A stretch of DNA of 20,990 bases from Hyphomicrobiales bacterium (lineage in GTDB: Bacteria; Pseudomonadota; Alphaproteobacteria; Rhizobiales; Aestuariivirgaceae), in contig JAMOMM010000555.1 of the NCBI GenBank assembly GCA_027067085.1, positions 1 through 20,990 on the forward strand, in the 5' to 3' direction. This document shows, in pieces, positions 7,210-14,534 of this stretch; within the stretch, counting starts at the first letter, position 1, and each line of letters starts with the position of its first letter. Below the pieces are notes generated by a model. It did not search any database. It was not told the origin of the DNA and saw only the letters and a program-made list of their open reading frames with translations. The position numbers and the translations under genes were made by a program.

Positions 7210-8262
7210 ATGACTTTTCACCCTGACGTTTTATCGACCATTGGCAATACCCCTTTGCTCAAGCTAAAAAAAGCATCAGAAATGACTGGGTGCACTATTT
7301 TAGGTAAATGCGAATTTTTAAACCCTGGGCAATCGGTGAAAGACCGCCCTGCGCTCAACATCATTCAAGATGCCATGGCACGTGGCGATTTGGCAGCAGG
7401 TGGCACGATTGTTGAAGGCACAGCTGGCAATACGGGCATTGGCCTAACGGTTGTTGCTAATGCGCTGGGCCTAAAAAGTGTTGTGGTTATCCCTGATACG
7501 CAATCGCAAGAAAAGAAAGATACGCTGCGTTTACTTGGTGCACGGCTGATTGAAGTGCCAGCAAAACCCTATCGCAACCCAAACAATTTTGTTCATTATT
7601 CGAATCGCTTAGCTCAGCAGCTTGCCAAACAACTTGAAGGGGGGGCCGTGTGGGCCAACCAATTTGACAACGTAGCCAACCGGCAAGCCCACATCAAATC
7701 CACTGCCCAAGAAATTTGGCAGCAAACCGATGGAAAAGTTGATGGGTTTATTTGTGCCGTTGGTTCTGGTGGCACCTTAGGCGGGGTTAGTCTTGGCCTT
7801 AAAGAGTTGAACAAAGACATTCAAATCGGCATTGCCGATCCGCATGGGGCTGGGCTTTATAGCTTTTATACCACAGGTGAAATCGCCATGGATGGTTCTT
7901 CAATCGCTGAGGGCATTGGTCAAGTGCGGATCACTAAAAACCTCGAAGACATTGTCATTGACCATGCATGGCGCATTGATGATACGGCGGGAATTAACAT
8001 CGTTTTTGATCTGCTTAAAGAAGAAGGCCTATGCCTTGGTTTATCATCTGGCATCAACGTGGCTGGCGCAATTGAATTGGCAAAGAAAATGGGACCGGGA
8101 CACACCATCGTCACGGTGCTTGCCGATTATGGCAATCGTTATCAATCAAAACTGTTCAACCCAACTTTCTTGGCCGAAAAAGACTTGCCCGTACCGCAAT
8201 GGTTGGTTGATACGGAAATACCCGCAATGCCTGATATGTTTGTTGAGGTGAAAGATACTTAA
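7210..8262 (+). CDS. cysK: Cysteine synthase A (O-acetylserine sulfhydrylase family)
   Basis: This 350-residue PLP-dependent beta-replacement enzyme would make cysteine from O-acetylserine and sulfide. The PLP lysine is K44 in GQSVKDR; the substrate loop is TAGNTG (71-76); the phosphate-binding loop is GSGGTLGG (185-192); and EGIGQ (234-238) and EEGLCLGLSSGIN (271-283) close the fold. The loop reads TAGNTG rather than the usual TSGNTG. The protein is longer than enterobacterial CysK (about 320 residues), as in the rhizobial subgroup I remember, with a C-terminal YQSKLFNP segment. The frame is open far upstream, but ATG 7210 has AAGAGA nine bases before it and starts exactly at the conserved N-terminus. 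It heads the cysK-alaX-sseA-GNAT cluster. A cystathionine beta-synthase role is less likely because no CBS regulatory domain follows. Confidence 0.93.
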   Translation: MTFHPDVLSTIGNTPLLKLKKASEMTGCTILGKCEFLNPGQSVKDRPALNIIQDAMARGDLAAGGTIVEGTAGNTGIGLTVVANALGLKSVVVIPDTQSQEKKDTLRLLGARLIEVPAKPYRNPNNFVHYSNRLAQQLAKQLEGGAVWANQFDNVANRQAHIKSTAQEIWQQTDGKVDGFICAVGSGGTLGGVSLGLKELNKDIQIGIADPHGAGLYSFYTTGEIAMDGSSIAEGIGQVRITKNLEDIVIDHAWRIDDTAGINIVFDLLKEEGLCLGLSSGINVAGAIELAKKMGPGHTIVTVLADYGNRYQSKLFNPTFLAEKDLPVPQWLVDTEIPAMPDMFVEVKDT

Positions 8263-8263
8263 A

Positions 8264-8992
8264 ATGACCGAGCAAATTTTTAAAGATGATGCCTACCAAA
8301 AAGAACTTGGCGCGCGCGTTGTTGAGATCAATGACCGTGGCGGCATCGTGCTAGACAAAACCATATTCTATGCAACCGGTGGCGGACAACCTGGCGACAA
8401 GGGCACCATGTCGTTTGGTGGACAAACAATTGACATTGCAACGACGGTATATGGTCCCGATAAAATCCAAATCATTCATGTGCCTGCATCCCAAGATGTT
8501 ATGCCAGCAGTGGGTGACGATGTTGTATTAACGCTGGATTGGGACACACGGCACAAATATATGCGGGTACACACGACGATGCACCTCATGTGCTCGCTGG
8601 TGCCCTTCCCTGTTACAGGCGGGCAAGTGGGCGCAGACGGTGGACGGCTCGATTTTGATGTAGACGATCCATCCAAGCTCAACAAAGAACAACTAACGAC
8701 TGAACTCAATCGCCTCATTAGCGAAAACCACTCTATTTCTGAACGCTGGATTAGTGATGAGGAAATGGCGGCTAATCCGCAGCTCGTTCGCACAATGTCC
8801 GTCAAGCCGCCTATGGGCGCTGGCAAAGTACGGTTATTAGCAATTGGTGAGGATGGCAGCGTGGATTTACAACCGTGTGGTGGTACTCATGTAAAATCCA
8901 CAGGCGAAATTGGCGAAGTAATAGTCTCCAAAATTCAAAATAAGGGCAAACAGAATCGACGTATTAGAGTTGATTTAGTTGAAGGATTTTAA
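8264..8992 (+). CDS. Alanyl-tRNA editing protein (AlaX type)
   Basis: This 242-residue free-standing homologue of the AlaRS editing domain hydrolyses mischarged tRNA-Ala (typically Ser-tRNA-Ala) in the cytoplasm. An N-terminal beta-rich part carries the glycine motif ATGGGQPGD (37-45). The zinc-binding editing site is made of HTTMH (103-107) plus CGGTH (205-209), which gives the expected two His, Cys, His ligand set. The length fits the AlaX-M type, which has the Gly motif but no C-terminal AlaRS domain. It starts one base after the cysK stop (TAA-A-ATG) and is followed by sseA at an identical junction, so the genes are almost certainly co-transcribed. The link between tRNA editing and cysteine enzymes is unexplained. 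Confidence 0.92.
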   Translation: MTEQIFKDDAYQKELGARVVEINDRGGIVLDKTIFYATGGGQPGDKGTMSFGGQTIDIATTVYGPDKIQIIHVPASQDVMPAVGDDVVLTLDWDTRHKYMRVHTTMHLMCSLVPFPVTGGQVGADGGRLDFDVDDPSKLNKEQLTTELNRLISENHSISERWISDEEMAANPQLVRTMSVKPPMGAGKVRLLAIGEDGSVDLQPCGGTHVKSTGEIGEVIVSKIQNKGKQNRRIRVDLVEGF

Positions 8993-8993
8993 A

Positions 8994-9860
8994 ATGGCAG
9001 TAACGAAGAATTCTCCGATTGTTTCAACCGACTGGTTGTTTGAGCATTTAGAAGCGCCAGACATTGTTGTCGTGCATGCTGTTCTTGCATTTGAAAAAAC
9101 GCTGGAAGAACTAACCGCAGAATATGACAACGGGCGCATCCCCAGTGCTGTGATGTTTGATGTAGATGTGGTTGCAGACAGCAATGATCCCCTGCCCCAT
9201 ATGTTACCACCAGCTGAGAAGTTTTCCTCAATGATGCGCAAGATGGGCATTGGAGATGGCCAACGCATTGTTGTTTATGACACCAGCGGTAATTTTTGTG
9301 CGTCGCGCGTGTGGTGGATGTTTAAAACCTTTGGGGTTGAAGATGTTTGCGTATTAGATGGCGGCCTACCCAAATGGATTGCCGAAGGAAAACCGCTTGC
9401 TGACGGTGAACCGCGCCCACGCCAAGAGCGCCACTTTACCGCGCGGTTCCAATCCATGGGCGTTCGCGACATGGATGATGTCAGACAGGCCGTGCAGTCA
9501 GGGCCAAGTCAAGGTGGAGACCAAGTGATTGATGCGCGATCAAGTGATCGCTTTACCGCAAAAGAGAAAGAAACCCGCGATGGGCTTCGTTCTGGTCATA
9601 TGCCAAATGCGCTGAATGTTTATTACAAAGACACAATGAACGAAAACGCAACGATGAAAACCGCGCAAGAATTAAAGGCGTTGTTTGAAGCCGCTGGTGT
9701 TGATTTGAAGAAACCAACCATCACTACCTGCGGCTCTGGTGTGACCGCCGCGATATTAACACTTGGGCTTGAGATCGCAGGCCACAAAGCCAGTGCGGTT
9801 TATGACGGATCGTGGACGCAATGGGGCGCTGTGCCTGAAAACGATGTTGTTGAAGGGTGA
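8994..9860 (+). CDS. sseA: 3-mercaptopyruvate sulfurtransferase
   Basis: This 288-residue protein has two rhodanese domains (about residues 8-130 and 155-285). The catalytic cysteine is C246 in CGSGVTA. That loop is typical of 3-mercaptopyruvate sulfurtransferases; thiosulfate sulfurtransferases usually carry a charged CRKGVTA-type loop. The enzyme would move sulfur from mercaptopyruvate, a transamination product of cysteine, to an acceptor, giving pyruvate. The first domain, with its inactive site around YDTSGNFCASRVWW (95-108), and the linker are of normal length. ATG 8994 follows AAGGA and lies one base after the alaX stop; an in-frame upstream ATG would add five residues. With cysK it makes a cysteine synthesis/turnover pair. 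Confidence 0.93.
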   Translation: MAVTKNSPIVSTDWLFEHLEAPDIVVVHAVLAFEKTLEELTAEYDNGRIPSAVMFDVDVVADSNDPLPHMLPPAEKFSSMMRKMGIGDGQRIVVYDTSGNFCASRVWWMFKTFGVEDVCVLDGGLPKWIAEGKPLADGEPRPRQERHFTARFQSMGVRDMDDVRQAVQSGPSQGGDQVIDARSSDRFTAKEKETRDGLRSGHMPNALNVYYKDTMNENATMKTAQELKALFEAAGVDLKKPTITTCGSGVTAAILTLGLEIAGHKASAVYDGSWTQWGAVPENDVVEG

Positions 9861-9867
9861 TGGTTCT

Positions 9868-10404
9868 GTGAACGGCAAAGTTTTAAAGACAATTGTGACC
9901 TATCTAAAAATGGATTCGCCCCCCAGTGAATATCTGCAACCACCGTCAAACTTAAAAATTTCTTTGATGCGATTAGAGAACCCGCCAATTGGTTTCTATC
10001 GCTATCTCTATAAAACAGTCGGTGAAAATTACGACTGGATTGATCGCCAACTCATGAGTGATGAGGTTTTGCAAGAAGAGATTATTTCTAAAGGTGTTGA
10101 TATTTACGTTGCTTATGTAGGCGGTGTTCCTGCTGGATTTTTCGAATTAGATTCGCGTACAAAAGGCCAAGTTTGGCTGGCACTGTTTGGCATTGCACCA
10201 CAATTTCAGGGCATGGGGTTGGGGAAATGGTTATTAAGCGAAACCATTGCAACGGCTTGGTTGTCTAAACCTGAGAGTGTGCGTTTAGAGACGTGTACTC
10301 TTGATTCTCCACGCGCGTTGCCACTGTATCAAAAAATGGGCTTTGTGCCCTATGATCGCAAAGAAAAAGAAACTGAGGTGCCAGGTTTTCTTAGCGAACT
10401 CTAA
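9868..10404 (+). CDS. GNAT family N-acetyltransferase
   Basis: This 178-residue acetyltransferase has a visible acetyl-CoA motif A: LFGIAPQFQGMGLGKWLL, with the Q-x-x-G-x-G pyrophosphate loop (QGMGLG). It is followed by RLETCTLDSPRALPLYQKMGF, the typical motif-B end of the fold. The acceptor substrate is unknown. I chose a GTG start at 9868: it follows GAAGGG with good spacing, lies seven bases after the sseA stop, and the recalled family N-terminus (VTYLKM-like) begins shortly after. ATG 9844 inside sseA is an alternative giving eight more residues. It is last in the cysK cluster and converges on the serine hydrolase gene with only 16 bases between their stops. Confidence 0.85.
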   Translation: MNGKVLKTIVTYLKMDSPPSEYLQPPSNLKISLMRLENPPIGFYRYLYKTVGENYDWIDRQLMSDEVLQEEIISKGVDIYVAYVGGVPAGFFELDSRTKGQVWLALFGIAPQFQGMGLGKWLLSETIATAWLSKPESVRLETCTLDSPRALPLYQKMGFVPYDRKEKETEVPGFLSEL

Positions 10405-10420
10405 GCCGTTTTAACCTTTG

Positions 10421-11593
10421 TTATTTCGCAGTGATTGAGTTCCACGCTTCATACAGCGTTGAATGGAGCAATTGTGGTTTGCCGCCAAAGCGCACGATAA
10501 TCAAATTCTTTTCAGGCATGAGATAAACCACCTGCCCATTGTGACCCATGAAATAGATGAAACGCCCCTGCAATTTCTGGCCTTTGCGGTTAAGAATATC
10601 ATATCTGGTGTGGTTCGCGTAAGCACCTGATAGCACGCGCTCATCTTTTATGGTTTTCCCAAAAAACTCGTCCCAAAGGCCGCTTGGCAAGAAAGGCTTT
10701 TCCTTGCTTCCATTGTTCATTAAAAACATTGCTACGCGCGCCCAATCTCTCGTCGTGGCGTAAAGGCAACAATAAGCCGTGACACGGCGGCTAGCCCCGT
10801 ATTTGCGCCAGCGGGCAATGCCAGCACCAGCAGGGTTCCAAATTTTTTCTTCTAGCACCTTGTTGATCGGTTGTCGGTAAACCTTCTCGACCACCATTGC
10901 CAACAGCGCTGTATTTATATTTTGATAATTGAACTTCACATCTAAATTTTTTGCAACGACAAGGTGCTGCAAAACCTCACGAAGACCACGAAAGTGTAGT
11001 TCAACCATTGGACCAAATGGATTGGCAAATGATTCCTGCAAATCTTTGGGCTCACGAACGGACATCGCCTTTGAGCCGACGGTTTCAAATTGTATTTTGC
11101 TGGTCATATTTAATAAAGACCGCAAAGTAATTGTGCCTAATTGTGACTTTTCAAACTCTACGAAAATTGTTCCCAATTGAACATCTAGGCTTTGGATTTT
11201 CTTTTCGGCCACCGCTTTAAACACCAGTACCCCGACAAGGCTTTTTACCAAAGAATAAGAATTGTATTTTGTAGACTCGCCAAAACCTTCACCTAATAGT
11301 TCAAGTTCAACAGCACCATTGCGAACAACAAGGAGTGAGGTCCCCTCACTATTTTTGAATAACTGTTCTAACTGTTTAGTAGCTGTAGCTGTTTTATGTG
11401 ATTTTATTTTTTTTGCGTTTGCAACCTTACCCACATCTGCAAAAGCACCTTTGGAAGGCCAAGTGGCGGCTGGAAAGCCTTCTGACATCGCAACCGCAAT
11501 ATGGGGATTGCGAACAAGAGTAACGCTGACAAAAAGAAATACAGCCACAACTACAAAAAGAAGACCCTTGAGTACGTGGCTGTATTTAAACAT
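10421..11593 (-). CDS. Membrane-anchored serine hydrolase (beta-lactamase / class C family)
   Basis: This 390-residue protein has one N-terminal hydrophobic segment (about 9-27), so it is probably anchored in the inner membrane with the catalytic part in the periplasm. The family motifs are present: S114-L-V-K117 in NSYSLVKSLVG (SxxK), Y223-Q-N225 (YxN) and HNGQ at 351-354 in place of the third KTG/HTG motif. The length and the context (SLLNMTSKIQFE, YATTRDWARVAMFLMNNG) fit class C-like hydrolases, which include DD-peptidases, esterases and amide hydrolases. Antibiotic resistance should not be assumed. No Shine-Dalgarno sequence precedes the ATG. The gene is on the aap strand, but 239 structured bases separate it from aapP, so it is probably a separate unit. 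Confidence 0.85.
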   Translation of the reverse strand: MFKYSHVLKGLLFVVVAVFLFVSVTLVRNPHIAVAMSEGFPAATWPSKGAFADVGKVANAKKIKSHKTATATKQLEQLFKNSEGTSLLVVRNGAVELELLGEGFGESTKYNSYSLVKSLVGVLVFKAVAEKKIQSLDVQLGTIFVEFEKSQLGTITLRSLLNMTSKIQFETVGSKAMSVREPKDLQESFANPFGPMVELHFRGLREVLQHLVVAKNLDVKFNYQNINTALLAMVVEKVYRQPINKVLEEKIWNPAGAGIARWRKYGASRRVTAYCCLYATTRDWARVAMFLMNNGSKEKPFLPSGLWDEFFGKTIKDERVLSGAYANHTRYDILNRKGQKLQGRFIYFMGHNGQVVYLMPEKNLIIVRFGGKPQLLHSTLYEAWNSITAK

Positions 11594-11614
11594 TGTAACT
11601 AACTAAACCTAAGT

Positions 11615-11734
11615 TCTAGCGCGTGACGCGTTGGATTGAATTCATTTGCTTTGCCTGAACGGGCTTGCATGGCAAGCCCTGCCTCAGGCAAACAAGTAAA
11701 TGCTTGAACCCAAGTAAACACGACGCACTCTAGA
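11615..11734. repeat. Nested palindromic element
   Basis: The centre is an eight-base perfect stem, GGGCTTGC (11661-11668) with GCAAGCCC (11672-11679). Outside it is a nine-base perfect pair, TTTGCCTGA (11650-11658) with TCAGGCAAA (11684-11692). Further out is a longer imperfect pairing of 11631-11649 with 11694-11713, and weaker similarity of the ends (TCTAG at 11615, CTAGA at 11730). The whole could fold into one long hairpin. It resembles a palindromic intergenic repeat or a small non-autonomous mobile element, but no target duplication or second copy is visible in the window. Confidence 0.55.
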
Positions 11735-11765
11735 GTCGTTCTGGTTTACATTGAACCAGAACGAC
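11735..11765. repeat. 12-bp perfect hairpin
   Basis: GTCGTTCTGGTT (11735-11746) and its exact complement AACCAGAACGAC (11754-11765) enclose a seven-base loop. It abuts the larger nested palindrome. No T-run follows on either strand, so a simple intrinsic terminator is not supported. It may be part of the same element or an operator-like site upstream of the serine hydrolase gene. Confidence 0.6.
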
Positions 11766-11788
11766 CTACTAAAGGTATTGATAGTCTT

Positions 11789-11831
11789 GCATTTCATGCA
11801 GTGTTTGTGATTCAAACAAAACATGAAATGC
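11789..11831 (-). terminator. Two-tier stem-loop directly after aapP
   Basis: GCATTTCATG (11789-11798) pairs perfectly with CATGAAATGC (11822-11831). Within it TGTTTG (11802-11807) pairs with CAAACA (11813-11818). The outer stem begins one base after the aapP stop codon. There is no U-tract, so it may be a 3' end stabiliser or a processing structure for the aap mRNA rather than a classical terminator. Confidence 0.5.
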
Positions 11832-11832
11832 T

Positions 11833-13128
11833 CTAGTGCAGAATTTGGCTCAAGAATAGTTTGGTGCGATCTGATTGAGGGTTATCAAAGAACTCATCAG
11901 GAGCATTTTGCTCAATGACTTGGCCTTCATCCATGAAGATCACGCGGTTGGCCACTTTACGAGCAAAGCCCATTTCGTGGGTCACAACCAACATGGTCAT
12001 ACCTGTTTCAGCAAGATCAACCATTACGTCGAGCACTTCTTTAATCATTTCTGGATCAAGCGCTGATGTCGGCTCATCAAACAACATGATGCGAGGTTCC
12101 ATGCACAATGAACGAGCAATCGCCACACGTTGTTGTTGGCCACCAGAAAGTTGACCTGGGTACTTGTTTGCCTGCTCAGGGATTTTTACTTTTTCCAAGA
12201 ACTTCATCGCTGTTGTTTCAGCTTTTTCTTTGGTTTCTTTACGAACCCAAATTGGTGCCAAAGTACAGTTTTCTAAAACCGTTAGATGTGGGAACAAGTT
12301 AAAATGCTGGAAACACATACCAACTTCACGACGAATTTCGTCGATCTTTTTAAGATCGTTCGTCAGCTCAATACCATCAACGACGATTTGGCCCTTTTGG
12401 TGCTCTTCAAGGCGGTTAATACAACGAATGAGCGTTGATTTACCAGAACCAGAAGGTCCACAAATAACGATACGTTCGCCTTTGTAAACCGTCAGATTGA
12501 TGTCACGCAGCACGTGAAAATCGCCATACCATTTATTCATATTATTTAGTTCAATCGCGACCTCATCTGAAACTTTAAGCTTAGATGATTGGGACGATGA
12601 GCCATTTGCCGTCGCTTTGGGAACTGATGTCGATGCTTCAGTCGTAGCGGCGGCTGAGGTCGCAGCACTCGCCATTGCGGTTTGTGCTGTCGATGTTTTT
12701 GCTGTTTTTACCACTGTACTTTTTGCCTTTGTTGAAACTGACTTCTTAGCGGCAGCAGGTTTTTTGGCTGCTGCCTTTTTAGGTGCAGCGGCCTTTTTAG
12801 GTGCAGCAGCTTTTTTTGCTGCAGTTTTCTTAGGTGCAGCTTTACGCGCTAGAGCTTTGGCTTGTTTAATCCACTCTTCACGTTCAATGCGACCTTTAAA
12901 ACGCAGACCGCCATTAACGAAATCGCACTCAGGTTTCTTCCAATCGGCAATTTGATCGTAATGGAATATGCCCATTTCGTTCAGTTGGCCATGAATTTTT
13001 GGTCCAATACCTGAGATGACAGTTAAATCATCGGCCCCAGCCGCACGAGGTTTGCTCATGCTTTTAGGCTTTTTACCTTCGGGCGCTTTTGGTGCAGCTT
13101 TTGCTGTCTTTTTAGTTGCTTTAGCCAT
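11833..13128 (-). CDS. aapP: General L-amino acid ABC transporter ATPase AapP with N-terminal HhH and Lys/Ala-rich extension
   Basis: This 431-residue protein powers amino-acid uptake at the inner membrane. Residues about 188-431 are a standard amino-acid ABC ATPase: Walker A GPSGSGKST (224-232), Q-loop Q274, signature LSGGQ (327-331), Walker B IMLFDEP (347-353), H-loop H384, ending RTKLFLSQILH. AapP is normally about 255 residues. Here about 175 residues precede it: a helix-hairpin-helix-like domain (about 33-95; DDLTVISGIGPK, then FKGRIEREEWIKQAKALA) resembling the C-terminal extension of rhizobial NuoE, a histone-H1-like tract of AAAPKK/AAAKK units (about 97-129), and an Ala/Ser/Thr linker. 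The frame is unbroken and ATG 13128 has AAGGGAGA six bases upstream. Internal ATGs (Met152, Met197) lack good Shine-Dalgarno sequences. It is last in aapJQMP, 19 bases after aapM. The effect of the extension is unknown. Confidence 0.93.
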   Translation of the reverse strand: MAKATKKTAKAAPKAPEGKKPKSMSKPRAAGADDLTVISGIGPKIHGQLNEMGIFHYDQIADWKKPECDFVNGGLRFKGRIEREEWIKQAKALARKAAPKKTAAKKAAAPKKAAAPKKAAAKKPAAAKKSVSTKAKSTVVKTAKTSTAQTAMASAATSAAATTEASTSVPKATANGSSSQSSKLKVSDEVAIELNNMNKWYGDFHVLRDINLTVYKGERIVICGPSGSGKSTLIRCINRLEEHQKGQIVVDGIELTNDLKKIDEIRREVGMCFQHFNLFPHLTVLENCTLAPIWVRKETKEKAETTAMKFLEKVKIPEQANKYPGQLSGGQQQRVAIARSLCMEPRIMLFDEPTSALDPEMIKEVLDVMVDLAETGMTMLVVTHEMGFARKVANRVIFMDEGQVIEQNAPDEFFDNPQSDRTKLFLSQILH

Positions 13129-13134
13129 TTTATT

Positions 13135-13142
13135 TCTCCCTT
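13135..13142 (-). promoter_or_regulatory. Ribosome binding site that fixes the long aapP start
   Basis: On the minus strand AAGGGAGA is followed by six bases and the ATG at 13128. It lies in the 19-base gap after the aapM stop, at ideal spacing. This supports translation of the full fusion protein rather than initiation at an internal methionine. Confidence 0.75.
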
Positions 13143-13147
13143 ACGCC

Positions 13148-14533
13148 TCAGCGTTCATGCCCAGTGTGTAGGCGTCTTTCGGTGTATAATGAATATCGTG
13201 ACATGCTGAAACAGAACATAAAGTAGACTGCGGCCATAAACAAAAAGCCCGTCATTTGGTTAGTTGGCGCGAGCCAAGCAGTGTCCTGTAGCGCGGCCTC
13301 TTGGATACCAAGAAAATCATAAAGACCAATAATCGATACCAACGTGGTGTCTTTAAACAGACCGATAAAGGTGTTCACAATTCCTGGAATAACCAGTTTG
13401 AGCGCTTGTGGCATGGTGATGAGGTTGGTTGTTTGCCAGAACGATAAGCCCAACGCTTGCGCGCCTTCGTATTGCCCTTTCGGAATGGCTTGTAAACCAC
13501 CACGAACAACTTCTGCCATATAAGCAGATGAGAACAAAGCCACCACGATCAACGCACGGATCAATTTGTCAAAACTAACACCCTCTGCAAAAAACAGTGG
13601 CAACATAACAGATGACATGAACAACACGGTAATCAACGGAACGCCACGCCAAACTTCAATAAAGATTGTTGAAGCTAGACGAACAACTGGCATTTGCGAA
13701 CGACGCCCCAAGGCCAAGATGATACCTAGTGGCAATGACACCACAATACCAACAAGCCCGATGACCAAGGTCAGCATTAAGCCACCCCAGCGAGATGTTT
13801 CAACAAACTCTAGTCCGAAATCAAAATCAAGAAGGAACAAAATCGCAAACATAGCGATTGCCACCGCGATAACGACTTTACCACCAGCAGCGAATAACCC
13901 TTTTGAATCGGTAAGTTTTTCAACTGCAAATAAGGTAATCAGGATTGCTGCAAAAACAACAGCCCAGAAAATGTAAGTGCTACCGGCAATCTCCATGTTG
14001 CCACCACTTAACAAAATCGTTGCAATGATCGGATATGCGACAAACAACAAAATTGAGTTGAGGCCTTTGCGAGGAATTGAAGGAATTAGAAGACCTGCAA
14101 TTAACGGCGCACCGATAATATAGGTTAGGTAAATCCTCCAACGCTCAGGTTCTGGATAAAAGCCATTCATAAATTGGCCAAACCGATGTGTGATAAACGG
14201 CCAGCAAGCACCGATGTTTTGACCAATGGGTACTTTGCCTTTGTTATCTTCAGGGCGACAGTAACTACCATCGGTGCCCGTAAAGATGGCATCTTGCCAA
14301 CCAAATTTTAGCAATACAGCAGCAACCCACCATGCGAGAAATATCACACCAAAGGTCAACACAATCATCAAAATTGATGTAATCGCATTGCCAACAGTTG
14401 TAAAATTAAGCATGGAAGCGAAAACGTTGTCCCATAGCCACTTACGTGGCCCAACTGTGCCTGGTGGCGGTGCCTTTTGTGGCACCATTTCCGTGCGCAC
14501 ATAGGGCTTAGTGATACTATTATCTAATCCCAT
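13148..14533 (-). CDS. aapM: General L-amino acid ABC transporter permease AapM
   Basis: This 461-residue inner membrane permease pairs with AapQ to form the channel of the general amino-acid transporter. It has a long N-terminal membrane region with a periplasmic loop containing several Cys, Trp and Pro residues. The C-terminal half is a typical amino-acid permease domain carrying the EAA coupling loop (EVVRGGLQAIPKGQYEGAQA, about 340-359). The C-terminal QMTGFLFMAAVYFMFCFSMSRYS fits AapM. I chose ATG 14533, which has GGAGAG upstream within the end of aapQ; an upstream in-frame start would add ten residues inside aapQ. The junction with aapQ is TAA-G-ATG, implying translational coupling. Confidence 0.93.
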   Translation of the reverse strand: MGLDNSITKPYVRTEMVPQKAPPPGTVGPRKWLWDNVFASMLNFTTVGNAITSILMIVLTFGVIFLAWWVAAVLLKFGWQDAIFTGTDGSYCRPEDNKGKVPIGQNIGACWPFITHRFGQFMNGFYPEPERWRIYLTYIIGAPLIAGLLIPSIPRKGLNSILLFVAYPIIATILLSGGNMEIAGSTYIFWAVVFAAILITLFAVEKLTDSKGLFAAGGKVVIAVAIAMFAILFLLDFDFGLEFVETSRWGGLMLTLVIGLVGIVVSLPLGIILALGRRSQMPVVRLASTIFIEVWRGVPLITVLFMSSVMLPLFFAEGVSFDKLIRALIVVALFSSAYMAEVVRGGLQAIPKGQYEGAQALGLSFWQTTNLITMPQALKLVIPGIVNTFIGLFKDTTLVSIIGLYDFLGIQEAALQDTAWLAPTNQMTGFLFMAAVYFMFCFSMSRYSLYTERRLHTGHER

Positions 14534-14534
14534 C

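Noticed and set aside
12617..12955. Alanine-rich open frame opposite the aapP extension
   Set aside because: It is a compositional shadow of the Lys/Ala tract on the other strand, with no ribosome binding site and no recognisable domain.
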